A DNA stretch of 64,000 bases from Symsagittifera roscoffensis (Eukaryota > Xenacoelomorpha > Acoela > Convolutidae), in NCBI RefSeq assembly GCF_963678635.1, contig NC_087063.1, positions 41,368,759-41,432,758 of the forward strand, read 5' to 3'. A program made the position numbers and the translations under genes. Numbering within the stretch: position 1 is the stretch's first letter; each line of letters opens with the position of its first letter. The notes beneath the pieces were generated by a model, which had not been told where the DNA came from, did not search any database, and saw nothing but the letters and a program-made list of their open reading frames with translations. Positions 42,371 to 53,900 of the stretch are shown piece by piece.

Positions 42371-43062
42371 GCATTTATGTAGACTCATAATTGGCGTGCG
42401 TATCTTCAGAAATTTTGTAGACTCAAAGTTTTATCATTCAGTTTTTCCCTGTTATCGAACATATTTTTGCTTGAGTATGCAAAGTGCAACTTCGCCTGTG
42501 TTTATTTTTGTCTTCTTTTTAAGTTGAGTATATTTCTGTTTTAAAAAGAAGGCAAACTCCACTATCGCTCACAGAAATTCAAAAAGTCTCGAAAAACGCG
42601 ATCGACTTCGTTTCAAAAATGCAATTTCATTTTCAGATTTTCCAGCGAAATAAACAATTTACCTAATGATCTCAAACTGGGTCTGTTTTATCGAAAAAGG
42701 GGCAAATCAAAAATTGTTCTAAAAATTCTAGGAGTTTTAAGAGCATCTACTTTTTTGAATATTCGAAAAATGATATTCGAAAAGTAATGTTTTTATTCTG
42801 TTTAAATGCGTTCATTGTCTCTTTTCCAACTGTCTGTTGGCTATGTTCATATTATAGCTTTCAAGTAAAGCATGAATATACTAAAACGCATAACACCTCA
42901 CTGTGTCGGAAGGGGGTTTAGTTTCGTTTTAAAGCTTATCACTTTAATTAGCGATCCAACATCTTATCCTGAATTGTTCCATTTGAATCGACATAAACGT
43001 TTTTTTTTTACTTGGGCTTTACTCATTGTGGCCGTTATGAGCAAAATGTGCAAGCTTATCAT
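42371..43062. other. AT-rich stretch without a recognisable gene
   Basis: No coding signal. A short TCATAATTGGCGTGCG-like segment at 42385 resembles the sequence at 42349 just across the LINE edge and may be a small duplication. Confidence 0.4.
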
Positions 43063-43362
43063 GCTTTCGATGAGCGACCGAGTGGTTAAAGCCGTGGAGC
43101 GTGGGTTTGATTTCCCCTTCAGTACCGGTCGGAGCTGCAATCAGTGGCTAGCTGATGGGCAGCCATGCCTTCTGCTAACGAACGGGTCGGAGGCTTCTGA
43201 GTGTCACCTGTCTCCTCAAGTTAGGAACACCGTCGCCGAAAATTTGGCAACCTCCCCTCCGGGGCAAATAAAAAACATGGTTCATTTAAGACAGCGTTGT
43301 CTAATCGAACTAAATTTTGCCTGTTTACCCTTGCGATGAGCACGGGTATTGCAACCGGGTTC
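43063..43362 (+). repeat. tRNA-derived SINE
   Basis: A tRNA-Ser/Leu-like promoter head is present: box A CGACCGAGTGG (43075-43085) and box B GGTTTGATTTCC (about 43104-43115), with the anticodon arm missing between them. A GC-richer body follows with CCTCCCCTCCGGGGCAAATA at about 43250. The open frame that runs through here is a by-product of the repeat. Boundaries are approximate. Confidence 0.6.
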
Positions 43363-43989
43363 TAGACTTTTTCCCCCGTTAACATTTTTATCCACAGAAT
43401 TCGCACATGTATTACTGCAGACGTAAATTTACTATGTGCATGTTAAGTGTGGGCCTTGTATGTCTGCTATGAGTTCCTGCAAAAGTTTTTGTATGTCAAA
43501 AGTTTTGGTATTTTTTTGGCACTTGCGTGTCGGCTATAATTCCGTCGGCTCATTTTCCGAATGATTTTTTTAAAATTACTTTTTGTTGGTTTTTTATAAG
43601 ATTGGTAGAAGGCTCGCAAAATGATTTGGACAAATTGAAATCACTTTCCCAGAAAATAAATTAAAAATGATCGATTTTTTTTTGAATTTTTTTTGTGTTT
43701 GTTTTTAGTTTGAACAATAACTTTGGTTTTACACTTTAATGCCTTTGTTTCTTCAATCAGCTGTTTTTAACGTATTTTTTGGTGTAGGTATTTGAGTTTA
43801 TGTGCTTTGGCAATTTTTTGTTCAATTTTCTGTTAAGTTTTTCAACAACAATTCGAAATGTGCTATCTTTGTTTTTTTTAACCCATATTGTTTTGAAATA
43901 AGCTGTTTCAATTGAAAAACGAGAATCAAGCAAGTCTGAATTGCCGTCAAATCAGAATTAATTAAATTCAAAATTAATGATAATCTATT

Positions 43990-44878
43990 ATCTATTATGT
44001 ATTTAAACGCGGGCTTCACTATCTCGCCATGGTTAAGCTTTTTCAACGTATTATTTTTGCATGTTTAAGCTATATCGTATATTGCAATGGTTAAGATTTT
44101 TTTTCGGTTTTCCAGTTTAAATTCAAAGTTTATTTTACCAAGTTTAAAATTTGCCATCCGATATTGGGATGCTGTCAGGGCTTACCCAGGTGTTGCGATT
44201 TTGGCCTCCATATATGAGTTACCAAATCTTTTTAGATTACGAGATACGGCAATTTTCGAGATTTTTGAAAAGTTTCCAAAAAAATCTATTATGTATTTAA
44301 ACGCGGGCTTCACTTTCTCGCCATGGTTAAGCTTTTTCAACGTATTATTTTTGCATGTTTAAGCTATATCGTATATAGCAATGGTTAAGATTTTTTTTCG
44401 GTTTTCCAGTTTAAATTCAAAGTTTATTTTACCAAGTTTAAAATTTGCCATCCGATATTGGGATGCTGTCAGGGCTTACCCAGGTGTTGCGATTTTGGCC
44501 TCCATATATGAGTTACCAAATCTTTTTAGATTACGAGATACGGCAATTTTCGAGATTTTTGAAAAGTTTCCAAAAAAATCTATTATGTATTTAAACGCGG
44601 GCTTCACTTTCTCGCCATGGTTAAGCTTTTTCAACGTATTATTTTTGCATGTTTAAGCTATATCGTATATTGCAATGGTTAAGATTTTTTTTCGGTTTTC
44701 CAGTTTAAATTCAAAGTTTATTTTACCAAGTTTAAAATTTGCCATCCGATATTGGGATGCTGTCAGGGCTTACCCAGGTGTTGCGATTTTGGCCTCCATA
44801 TATGAGTTACCAAATCTTTTTAGATTACGAGATACGGCAATTTTCGAGATTTTTGAAAAGTTTCCAAAAAAATTAACT
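43990..44878 (+). repeat. Three-copy tandem array, 294-bp unit
   Basis: Three almost identical units are spaced exactly 294 bp apart (matching points 44087, 44381 and 44675). Each unit contains one monomer of a divergent satellite (GGATGCTGTCAGGGCTTACC to GAGATTTTTGAAAAG) plus about 130 bp of other sequence. Each also contains the same 91-codon frame, which is not a gene. Near identity shows a recent amplification. Confidence 0.93.
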
Positions 44879-45620
44879 TGAAAAAACTTCACAAACTATG
44901 AAATTCTCAACCCTGTAGTTGGTGCTGTCAGGGTACTCTCAGGGGTTGCGAATCTTGACTCTGAAACTCACTTCTCAAATCCTTGTAGTTTTCGAGATAT
45001 GACGTTTTTTTATGATTTTTCGAAAATTTTTTGAAGTGTTCAACCCTGTTTTTGGAAACTGTGAGGGTACTCTCAGGGCTCGCGACTCTTGCGTCTGAAT
45101 ATGACTGCTCAAATCTTTGTAGTTTTGGAGATATGACGGTTTTCAAGATTTTTCTAAGTTTTACCAAGAACTTAGATGTAGAAAAATTCACAAAATTTGA
45201 AGTTCTCATCTCTACAGTGAGACTCTGTCACGGTACTACCAGGAGTTGAGATTTCCTCCAATTGTGACTGCTCAAATCCTTGTACTTATCGAGATATGAC
45301 GTTTTTTGTGAGTTTTTCAAAAAATTTTCAGAACACTTGAAATTTAGTTTTTTTTTCCAAAATTTGATATTCCCATTTCTGTAATGGGGGCTGTCAGAGT
45401 ACTCTCAGGGGTTGCGAATCGTGCACCCAAATATGAGTGCTCAATTTTTTGTAGTTTTCGGGATATGGCAATTTCCGTGGATTTTTCAAAAATAAAATTA
45501 GAAAACTTCAATTTGAATTTTCTCAAAGTTTGAAGTTCCCCCGACCCTGGGTTTTGTCAGAGTACACTCAAAGGATGCAAATTTGATTTCCAATGGATGC
45601 CGTTTTTATGAGTTGTCATA
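44879..45620 (+). repeat. Diverged monomers of the same satellite, about 150-170 bp
   Basis: At least four further copies of a related monomer follow. Each carries CTGTCAGGGTACTCTCAGGG, then a CTCAAATCCTTGTAGTTTTC-like line and GAGATATGACG. They begin near 44925, 45055, 45215 and 45390, with a last fragment near 45545. They differ from each other far more than the 294-bp units do. Confidence 0.85.
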
Positions 45621-48049
45621 AATTCGAAGCACCGGAGGTGCGTTACCTGCTAGTTTAAATTAAAATTGATAGTCGAGTTCATCGTTTTTCGAAGCCATTC
45701 TGAGCTGCTGTCTGCTGATTTTTGTTCCTCCAGTTTCGCGTAGTTTCATTGTTTTAGGACTGTAAAAACTGAAACCAAGCAAGCTTGAAGTGCTATCAAA
45801 ACAGAAAGTATTAGAATCACAAGTTTCAATAAATTTGTTCAGAATTGCCAGACGAATTTATCGTTTCTTTTTTCGTTCGCTAGTTAAGAAAATTTTTCAA
45901 TTTTTTTTCTCACGTTTAGATCATTTCGATCTATTTTCGGGTTGCGTTTTTCTATAGAAAGTTCAATGAAATATCTTTTAGTCAAATATATTTAGTCAAA
46001 ATTTCTGATTGATTTTTCGATAAACCATTTTTTCTGTCAATTTGTTCTTACCTGATTGGTTTTTTTAATTGAAAATTGGCGTTTTTAGTTTCCTAGCTTT
46101 TCAAAAGCAATTGATTTTTCGTAAACAGTGTCTCGTTCAATTTCCTATTTTTTTTTGTTTCATTCATTCATTTCATCAGTTTTTTGCTGAACTCTAGTTG
46201 AACTCGAGTTTTGGAATGCTTTTCAAAAGTTTTTGCACATTTTTTTATTGTCACTAGTGTTTTTTTAAAGTCGTTTTCAGTTTTTTCAGATCACATTTGT
46301 TGTGTTTCTAATCTGTCTAGTTTGTTTAGGCTTCTGAAAAGTTGAATACTATTGTTCAGTATGTATATGTCTTTCATTTACATATTTAAAAAGTAAACCC
46401 GAGTTTGTGGATTTTGGTTCTTTCATCAATGCAGTTTACTAATAGTTCGATTGCGTGTCTTCCAGGCAGATTTAAAAATTAATTTGGAGATTGGCTGATT
46501 TTGTTGCTTGTATAATTTAAAAAAAATGTTTAGCAACAATTTTGCAATCTGATTTATGACTTTTTTCTTGACTTACAGCTTGTGCATCACAAGTGGTGCG
46601 AAGCTCTGCTTCGCCTCTGTGTAAGAATTTTGCGTGTGCGATGGCAAGGTTCTGATTTGTCATGGGTGTAAAGTTAAGGTGTCTAATTGTGCAGATAAGG
46701 GTGTTTGAATAGTTTTCTGTTTTAAAACAGTTTTCTTCTATCATGTTTGGTCATTTTTTGTCGCCGTGTTTCCTCGCAAAATTAGCTAGCACAAAAATTT
46801 GTTAGACAGTTGAGTGATATTTCATATTAAAGCCCATTCAAATGTAATTTGAACAACCTTGAAAAATTTCGCTGTGCAGAAAAACCGGTTTGAAGTTTTC
46901 GTCTTTATTTGAGCGAATAAAGCGAGCGGGCAGGCTTAATAGCTCGTTTTAAGTTTTTTGGACACTTTATTTTCTTTTTAAGCTCAATTGAGTTCCCTTT
47001 TTGAATAATTTCAACCTTCTGTTTGGTTTTTTATGGATCAGCCATGTCAATTAGAAAAATTTTTTGAGGTGATATATTCCAATACGTGGCAGTTTACTTC
47101 CTGATCTATACGAAACAAAAACGTGTCTAGCGGAAATCGAACTGTAGCTTGTATCTTGGGCCGATTTGTTTGCCAGTGGAACGCCCGTCTGCGTCATGCG
47201 AAAAAAGCAAGAATATATATAATAAAGAAGGATAGCCGGTTACTGGGCAAGTAGCACAGAAGGTTCCGACCATAGTCTTAAAAGAAAACATAAAAGTTTC
47301 AAATTAATGTTGTTTTTTGACGTGTTGTGATAAAAGCGTCTGAATGAAAAAGTAGAGATTAGGCATATTCGGCAGTCATAGTAAACTAAGCAAATTGGAA
47401 AACAATGTTCGAAGAAAAATTTTTGGAAAAACAAAAAAAGTTTTTTCAAAATTTTTGGCTGTTTTTTTAATTATTGAAGCTGCTGATTCCAAGCAAGCGC
47501 TAAAATACTCAGAGAACTAACTTTACTCGAGTAAATCTAAGTTTTTGCCTTTTAAATTAGGCTATTTTGAGCTTTTAAGCCATTAAAATAAGCGAGTGTA
47601 CGCCTGCTCGCTCCTTTAATTCCTCGAATTAAGAGGAAAAGTCAAAAGTTTGAAACCGGTTTTCTCGGGCTTGATTATGATATATCCGTCAACTCTCTCT
47701 GATGACTATTTGCGGTAGCTGATTTTGCGTGAAAAACAAGAAAAAATCTAAACCTTAGAAAACTCTTTTTTTTTAAATGTGTTTGCAAACAGAATCGATG
47801 TGTTCATTGAAATATAACGTTATATCAAATTTTATGCCAAGATACTAATAATTAGCAACTATGTTATCTGTTACTTGAAGCGTGTTTTCATTTGCCCGAA
47901 GTTAAATTTCTACACTTTGAACCGTGTTGTGTTAGTTCCTTTGATAAAAAACCATTTTAAAAATTTCTTTTTCCAAAATTCGCTGAATTTTACTTTTTGC
48001 TCAATTTCACGATTTATTTTCAAAATATTATGAAGACTAAAAAAAATTG
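45621..48049. other. AT-rich stretch with old repeats, no gene
   Basis: T-rich sequence without coding signal. The segment at about 47215-47280 is the reverse complement of one in ELL intron 5 (57775-57835). A small perfect hairpin, GCGAAGC-TCT-GCTTCGC, lies at about 46598-46614. Confidence 0.5.
47215..47280 (-). repeat. Interspersed repeat fragment, pair with 57775-57835
   Basis: On the minus strand it reads TATGGTCGGAACCTTCTGTG, then CAGTAACCGGCTATCC, closely matching ELL intron 5. The family is unknown. Confidence 0.65.
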
Positions 48050-48830
48050 GCTCTAATGTTTTTATCTGTCCAGCTCTAATTTTATATTATTATCACAACT
48101 GTAGAGCATATTCCGTATGATAGAAGTTGTTGTCTATCCGCTCAACCGATGTTTTGCCGCTGAAATTCATAAAACATCTAATTGGATGAGGCAAAACAGT
48201 CTGACAGTAAATTCCGATAAATGTTTATTTATGAACTTTGGTAAGACCTCAACATCAAGGTTGCATATTTCATCTTTCAGGGCAAGTGCTAAAAACTGTT
48301 GATCGTTCCAAATATTTAGAAATTGAAATTGACAAGAAAATTTGGCTACAAATGTCATATTGAAAAAATAACCAAAAAACTTTCGCAGGTCTGTGGGGTC
48401 GTTTATAAATCTAGAAAATTTATATTATGGAATTCAAAATCCAGTCAAAATTAAGTTATGGAATTTTATTGTACGGAGGTACGTATAAAACGTATTTAAA
48501 TGAAGTTTTGGATGTTCAAAAACGAATCATTAGAGCAATTTTTTTAAACCACTTTCTGAGTCACTCGTCGACATTATGGAGAACCACGAGTTCTTCACTG
48601 TTTTCGATATTTTTCTCTGTGAATTATTCAAACTGCTTTTCCATGAGCTTCGTGGCCGCTCTCAACATAAGTTTCCTAATCTAGAACAACTTCACAGTAG
48701 ACGACAAACAAGAAATACTACAAAATACATATTATCTTCTGAATACTGTAGAACCTTTGAAAAACGGAAATCAATTGAACATCAGCTGTTTTCAGCTTAT
48801 AATTGACTGACCAAAAATAATTTATGACCT
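48050..48830 (+). pseudogene. LINE reverse transcriptase remnant
   Basis: Pieces of an RT thumb and C-terminal region survive in more than one frame. They read NWMRQNSLTVNSDKCLFMNFG (about 48180-48240), then KIQSKLSYGILLYGGT and LNEVLDVQKRIIRAIF (about 48430-48545), then RGRSQHKFPNLEQLHSRRQ. This is the familiar end of an APE-type LINE ORF2. Stops and frameshifts make it an old fossil. Confidence 0.75.
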
Positions 48831-50432
48831 AAAGACTTGTTAGAAATGAGTGATAATCATTTCTCAATTTTTTTCAAACGTTTTTCAAGGTTGTACCTAC
48901 GTAATAATTTGCAACTTTTTTCAACTTTCTTTAATTACTAAGTTCATGTCCCTCACAACTGCTCTCTCAGCATTACCCAGGGTCATTGCTCGTTGAGTTG
49001 AAATACTCTTCAATGCCCCTCCAGGCAATTAATAGTTATTAAGATTATATAACTTTTCACTGCAGCTGGTAAATGAATTTAAAAAAACCGTCATCGTGCT
49101 GAGGTTCATACCTTTTCCCAGAGCTGACTTTTGTATAGGTTTACTCTGTGCTTAAAGACTAGAAGTTTTTTACCTATAGAGTTAAACAGAAATTCAGCGC
49201 AATAGGTGATTAATTTTGTGACTGCTTTTCTTAGCGCATCTAAATGTGAGTGGTTAATGTTTTTAGCCATTAATAATTACTTAAGGATGTTCGAATTTCG
49301 TGCTCCTATCCCTCAAACGACAAAAATTTGTTTTTAAATTAGCAACTTTGGACGGAACAGCTTCGTCAATTTTTCAGCATGCGGCTCTTCTTAATGTTTT
49401 CGTTTTGAGAATCAGATGAATATCCAATTCATTTTTCCAAAAACATTTTTATCAATTTTTGTTCAAATTTGCCTCAAATCAGCTCAGCTGTGACCCTTTA
49501 ATTCGAAAGTAGATGTAAAATAACACCAGATGCGGACAAGTGAGATTATATGTGAGGTTATTTGAGAACGTCTAGGGAAAATAGACCTTTTATATCTGGT
49601 GGTAAAGTGATGCTTATTATAGTGATGCGATCCTTCTCATATCTTAGAAGTTTCGCGTCATTTCAGCTAAATATAGATATGGTGCCGAGGTTGGCTTAGT
49701 TTCACGAGAATTTAATGCTCCGTCTTTCATAACTCTTATGTAAATAGTAAGTAGCTCAGAGTCGAACATAGTTTGATCCCATCGTCGTCATATTCTAGTT
49801 GATGTTAAAGTTATAACTATATGTGCATAGTTGGTTATAGTTAGTTGCAGCAAGCGGTGTGTTTTATAAAAGACTCTGTAATAGGCTCTGTTAGTTCATA
49901 CACATTATCGGCATTATCTAGTCTCGTTTTTCACTCTCTGAAATCTTTTATTTGAGGCTTTGATATTTGAAGTTCCATTCAAACCATAATTGTTCCGCCT
50001 GTACTCCGACGGCGACGCAGTTTCAAACAAAATCTGAGAACTTCATTACCAGATAAAAAGAGTCTTTCACCTTTTTAATTTCCGTCACAATAATTTTTGA
50101 GTTGAGCTCTTGTTAAGTTAGAAGCAAATATTTCACGCTTTTTATAGTGCTTCAAAATTGCGTGTTACTCTCAAAGCATTTCATATACCATATTGTGCTT
50201 GAATTTTGAACAAGAATTTCATCAATTTTAAGTTCATTTAAGATATTTCTCTTAGCATTTTAGTTAAATTGTTGCTTTTGATTGGACTCCTTGTTTTTAT
50301 TTCGGCGCATTATCTACTAATTGTGTTTACAAACACGTGGTGGAATTAGTTTGCGAACACTATTATCGTGCCATCTTTTGTCGGGATTAACATCTAACAA
50401 TCTAATTTTTAACGAGAAAAATCTGATTTGCA
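48831..50432. other. Upstream region of the ELL gene
   Basis: No coding sequence is recognisable. It should contain the promoter and any untranslated first exon or outron, but I see no decisive TATA box or initiator. A pyrimidine-poor acceptor (GATTTGCAG) ends it at 50433. Confidence 0.4.
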
Positions 50433-50433
50433 G
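50425..50433 (+). promoter_or_regulatory. Splice acceptor just upstream of the ELL start codon
   Basis: GATTTGCAG ends 8 nt before the ATG at 50442. It could take a cis-spliced untranslated first exon or a trans-spliced leader. The very short remaining 5' UTR favours the latter if the host uses trans-splicing. Confidence 0.5.
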
Positions 50434-50441
50434 TTTATATT

Positions 50442-50968
50442 ATGCCAGTTGGATCTGGATACAGCAAGCACAGCAGTTCCTATGTAGGCCCGAAGAGAGA
50501 TTGCCACTCGTTAACTGACTCCTTTTCCGCCAGCAGCAAAGCTGTCGGCAGCGGCGGACCCAATGGTGCTAACTCTTCATCTTCAAGCAGCTCATCTGGA
50601 AGACAGGTGTTCTCTCTGATCGCCAATCAAGACACACCCAGCATCAGCAACACTACACTAAATTCGCAGCAGGGCCAAATCTCTTCACAGCAGAAAAAAG
50701 CGACAAAAACGGTGCTTGTAGTGAAATGTACAGACTCGTCAATCAACGCTTTCAACCAGGTCATCGCCAACCAACGACAGAAAGGAGTGCCAGTGCCTTC
50801 AGTCTCCTTCAAGAAGGGAGGAGGAAGTCTGAATCTTCCGCTTCAGAATGCCGATGGCGGCTTCTCAATGAGGGGTCTCAACTTCAAGTTGAGCAAGTTG
50901 GACCAGGCAGCCGGACTCGAGTGTCTGCTCCAAAGATCTACACCTGGGAAAAACCAATGCAGTAACAG
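50442..50968 (+). CDS. ELL: ELL exon 1 (coding)
   Basis: MPVGSGYSKHSS start, a Ser/Gly/Asn-rich stretch, then the ELL N-terminal domain core from about residue 86. Donor CAG|GTAAAC, phase 2. Confidence 0.88.
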
Positions 50969-53900
50969 GTAAACTTTCAGTTTTTGATATACTTTTTTTT
51001 ATTGACTGCCCTTATAAACCTCAAATCCATCTTATTGAAGTTCTCTGTAGTACTTTTGCAAAAAGCAAGGATGTTTCAACTGGGTACTAGATTTTTTCAC
51101 GTAAAATACTTCTTTCACAGGATAACTGAAATTGGAGGTCTTCTCGGAATCTGTACTTCGTCAACTAACAAAAAATTTTGAGAAGGTCATGTTAAATGCC
51201 ATTTCTATTTGAGAGGTTGGTTGGAAATTTGTAAGTCGGATTTCTGTATATCTGTTTTTTTTTTTTTTCGAATTTAATTTTTATTCGTTTCAACATGTGC
51301 CTGCTCAAAAATTGTCATCTTTGTTACCGCTTTGTAAGTTTCGTTTAGATGCTAATTTTAACGTTCAGTCTTACTTGGCATGTATTCGTTTGATAAAAAC
51401 TTGATTCATGACAAAGTTAAGAACGAGTTTCGGTAGATCAACTTTCTCAAAATAATTTCCGAACATTTTTTGTGGCTTTCATCTTATAACTGTCGGTTAG
51501 TTTGTCATGCTATGTTTATCTTGTATCGAAAGTGGTGGTCTGAATTTTTATCGATTGATTTTGTTATAAGGGTACTGCTATATTTGAATTGAGCTTCCGA
51601 ATAATTAATATGGTTACTGTTAATCCTAGTCTCAACATGTTTTAAAATGAGTGTTCGTGCTTTTTTCAGGATTCGAGGTGAAGTGAAAGACAAGCAGCTG
51701 ACAAGCATAGGAGATATTACACAGACTGCACGCATAGAGGGCACAGACGAGATATTCCAGCAGACGAAGCAGAGGATGAGTCAAGTCGAACAGGACTACA
51801 AGAAAATTAGGTTAGAGAGGCATCCAATCATAAGCATAACAAAGTATCATCCTTATCTGTCTGAAAAAATTCAATGCGGACCTTTCAATTGGAGTAGCAG
51901 GGAGCACAAGCATGGAGTTTCTTTATCATTGTTTTACATAAGATAATAATTTTTATGATCTATTGGATCGTTTGTCATTAGCTGTAAGTTAGAATATATA
52001 TTTTATAAACTATAGGAAGCAAATGAAGTCAATTGAACCGTCGTTTTTTAGTACAAAGACAATCGACAACTTTGGGAAGAACAAGCTAAGTGGAGTTACC
52101 AAGAAGAAATCTGCTCTGGATCTAAAACCCAATAGAATGCTGGTTGAAGCAGCGAGCTTGGCCAGTCGACCTTCAATGGCACCTAAACACACCATATCTA
52201 ATTCTCACGATAGCAACAAGTTCGGACCAAGAAGCGAGGATTCGCTCCTATCAGTGCGGAACAAGAGCAGTTTTTCACACCAATCAACCGGATCCCGAAA
52301 TAGTTCCGCAAATAGCAGTCCACAGAACCCTAGTTTTGCAAGCAGTACTTTCCAACCACCCGGACGTCAATCAATGATGCCGGAGTCCAGCAGCATTTTG
52401 AGCGAGGGAAGCGTGCCTGCAAAGGGACCAAATAATAGCTTGAATAATCATAGAATAATTAGTGGCAATACGAATACAAGGGACCTTAGTCTAGACCGGT
52501 CGCGTCATTCGATCTCGCCTCCAATTCCTAAGTTGGGAAGTGAGAGAGTGGCAGATGAGCCAAGGAGAACACTCTCGGAAGCTTCTCGGGTGTCGACAAA
52601 TAGCAACAGCAACAGCAACAGTCCCAAGTCAGCAACCAGCGAAACCTCATCGCAATATTCGCTCAAGTATGTTTGTCCAGCGCAATCATTAGAGTTTTTA
52701 GCGAAGAATGATTATTACTGCGTTTTACCTTGAAACAATTTCCTGGTTCAATTACGAGGCAAATTTTCATTTATGTTTAATCAAGGCGCTTTAAAAAAAT
52801 GTCACTGAAAAAAAATACAAAAAGAACATTTGGAAAAGATTAAAACAGTATATTATAATCAAGCGAAAGCTAATATTTGCATTAACCAAAACACCGTCAA
52901 ATTGAGAAGTCATTCAGGCTTAACTAACAATAAATTCAGCGCTGTTTGCCTTTGAGCTCTTCAGAATACGAAATTAAACAACACGCCATAAAGATAAGTT
53001 TCAAGGGGGTGGTTTTAAAAAGCAAATCAATCTCGATAGCTTCGAAAATCGATAAAAGAATAAGCCGTGTTATATGTGGAAACGGTTTGACATCTTTTTT
53101 TTTACCACTGACTTTGGAGATTATTAGTTAAGTTCAAAACTTTAACTGTTTCAATTTGGTGTGTTTTATTTTTTCACTTGCTGTGTTGCCCATTGGAGTG
53201 TGTTAACGTCGTAAAATTTGTAATTGAATTGAATGGCTAATGTAATTTTGTCGGGGGGGGGGGAGAAGATGAGAATATTAGGATGATGATGAGTGTAGAA
53301 TGTAATGAAGGTATTTGAAATGTTGTAGGGACCACATTCTGCACCTGTTGGCGGTGGAAGATGGCATCACAGTTAGTAGTGTAGTGTTCCGTCTCAAGTC
53401 CCAATGCAAACTGAAGGGGGTGCAGCACAGCCACGTGCTCTCCCTCCTCAACCAGGTGGCCACAAATGAGAACAGGGCAGCCAATGTCTACAGTCTCAGA
53501 GGCAGTCCTGACTTGGTCCAGTTGGTAGCCTCCGAACAGATCAAGCCGCAGCAGTATCCCTTCTACACACAATCACAGCGCCACATACTAGCCAAGTGAG
53601 TCACAAGTCATAACTCATTTATATGTTATGTTCTCTCTGAAAAAGGCCAAAATGTTTCCTAAAGGTGAACAGCAACATATTTTATGCTTAGTGGTTCCTG
53701 TTTTGGCGGTGGTTAGATTAGAGCACAAACCAAATTTTGATGACACGTTTTTCGCCGACCACCAACCCATATATATTTTGATTCGAATTGATTTAGCAAT
53801 GCACAACAACTATTCGTGTGCCTTCCGAATTTTTTTCTCGTTAGGTGACAATAAGTTGTTTAGCGACAGTTATTTACAGGCGACAATTGGGGAGTAAAAA

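Noticed and set aside
42872-43339. 155-codon open frame on the + strand
   Set aside because: It runs through a tRNA-derived SINE and unrelated flanking DNA, with no protein domain.
44087-44881. Three identical 91-codon frames (68 in the last), looking like a small gene family
   Set aside because: They repeat with the 294-bp unit itself, and the diverged monomers beside them do not keep the frame.
46598-46614. Perfect 7-bp hairpin as a terminator or RNA gene
   Set aside because: A single short hairpin in AT-rich animal DNA, with no transcript or repeat context.
53237-53572. Minus-strand 111-codon frame
   Set aside because: Antisense shadow of ELL exon 4, which has matching splice sites and conserved ELL sequence.
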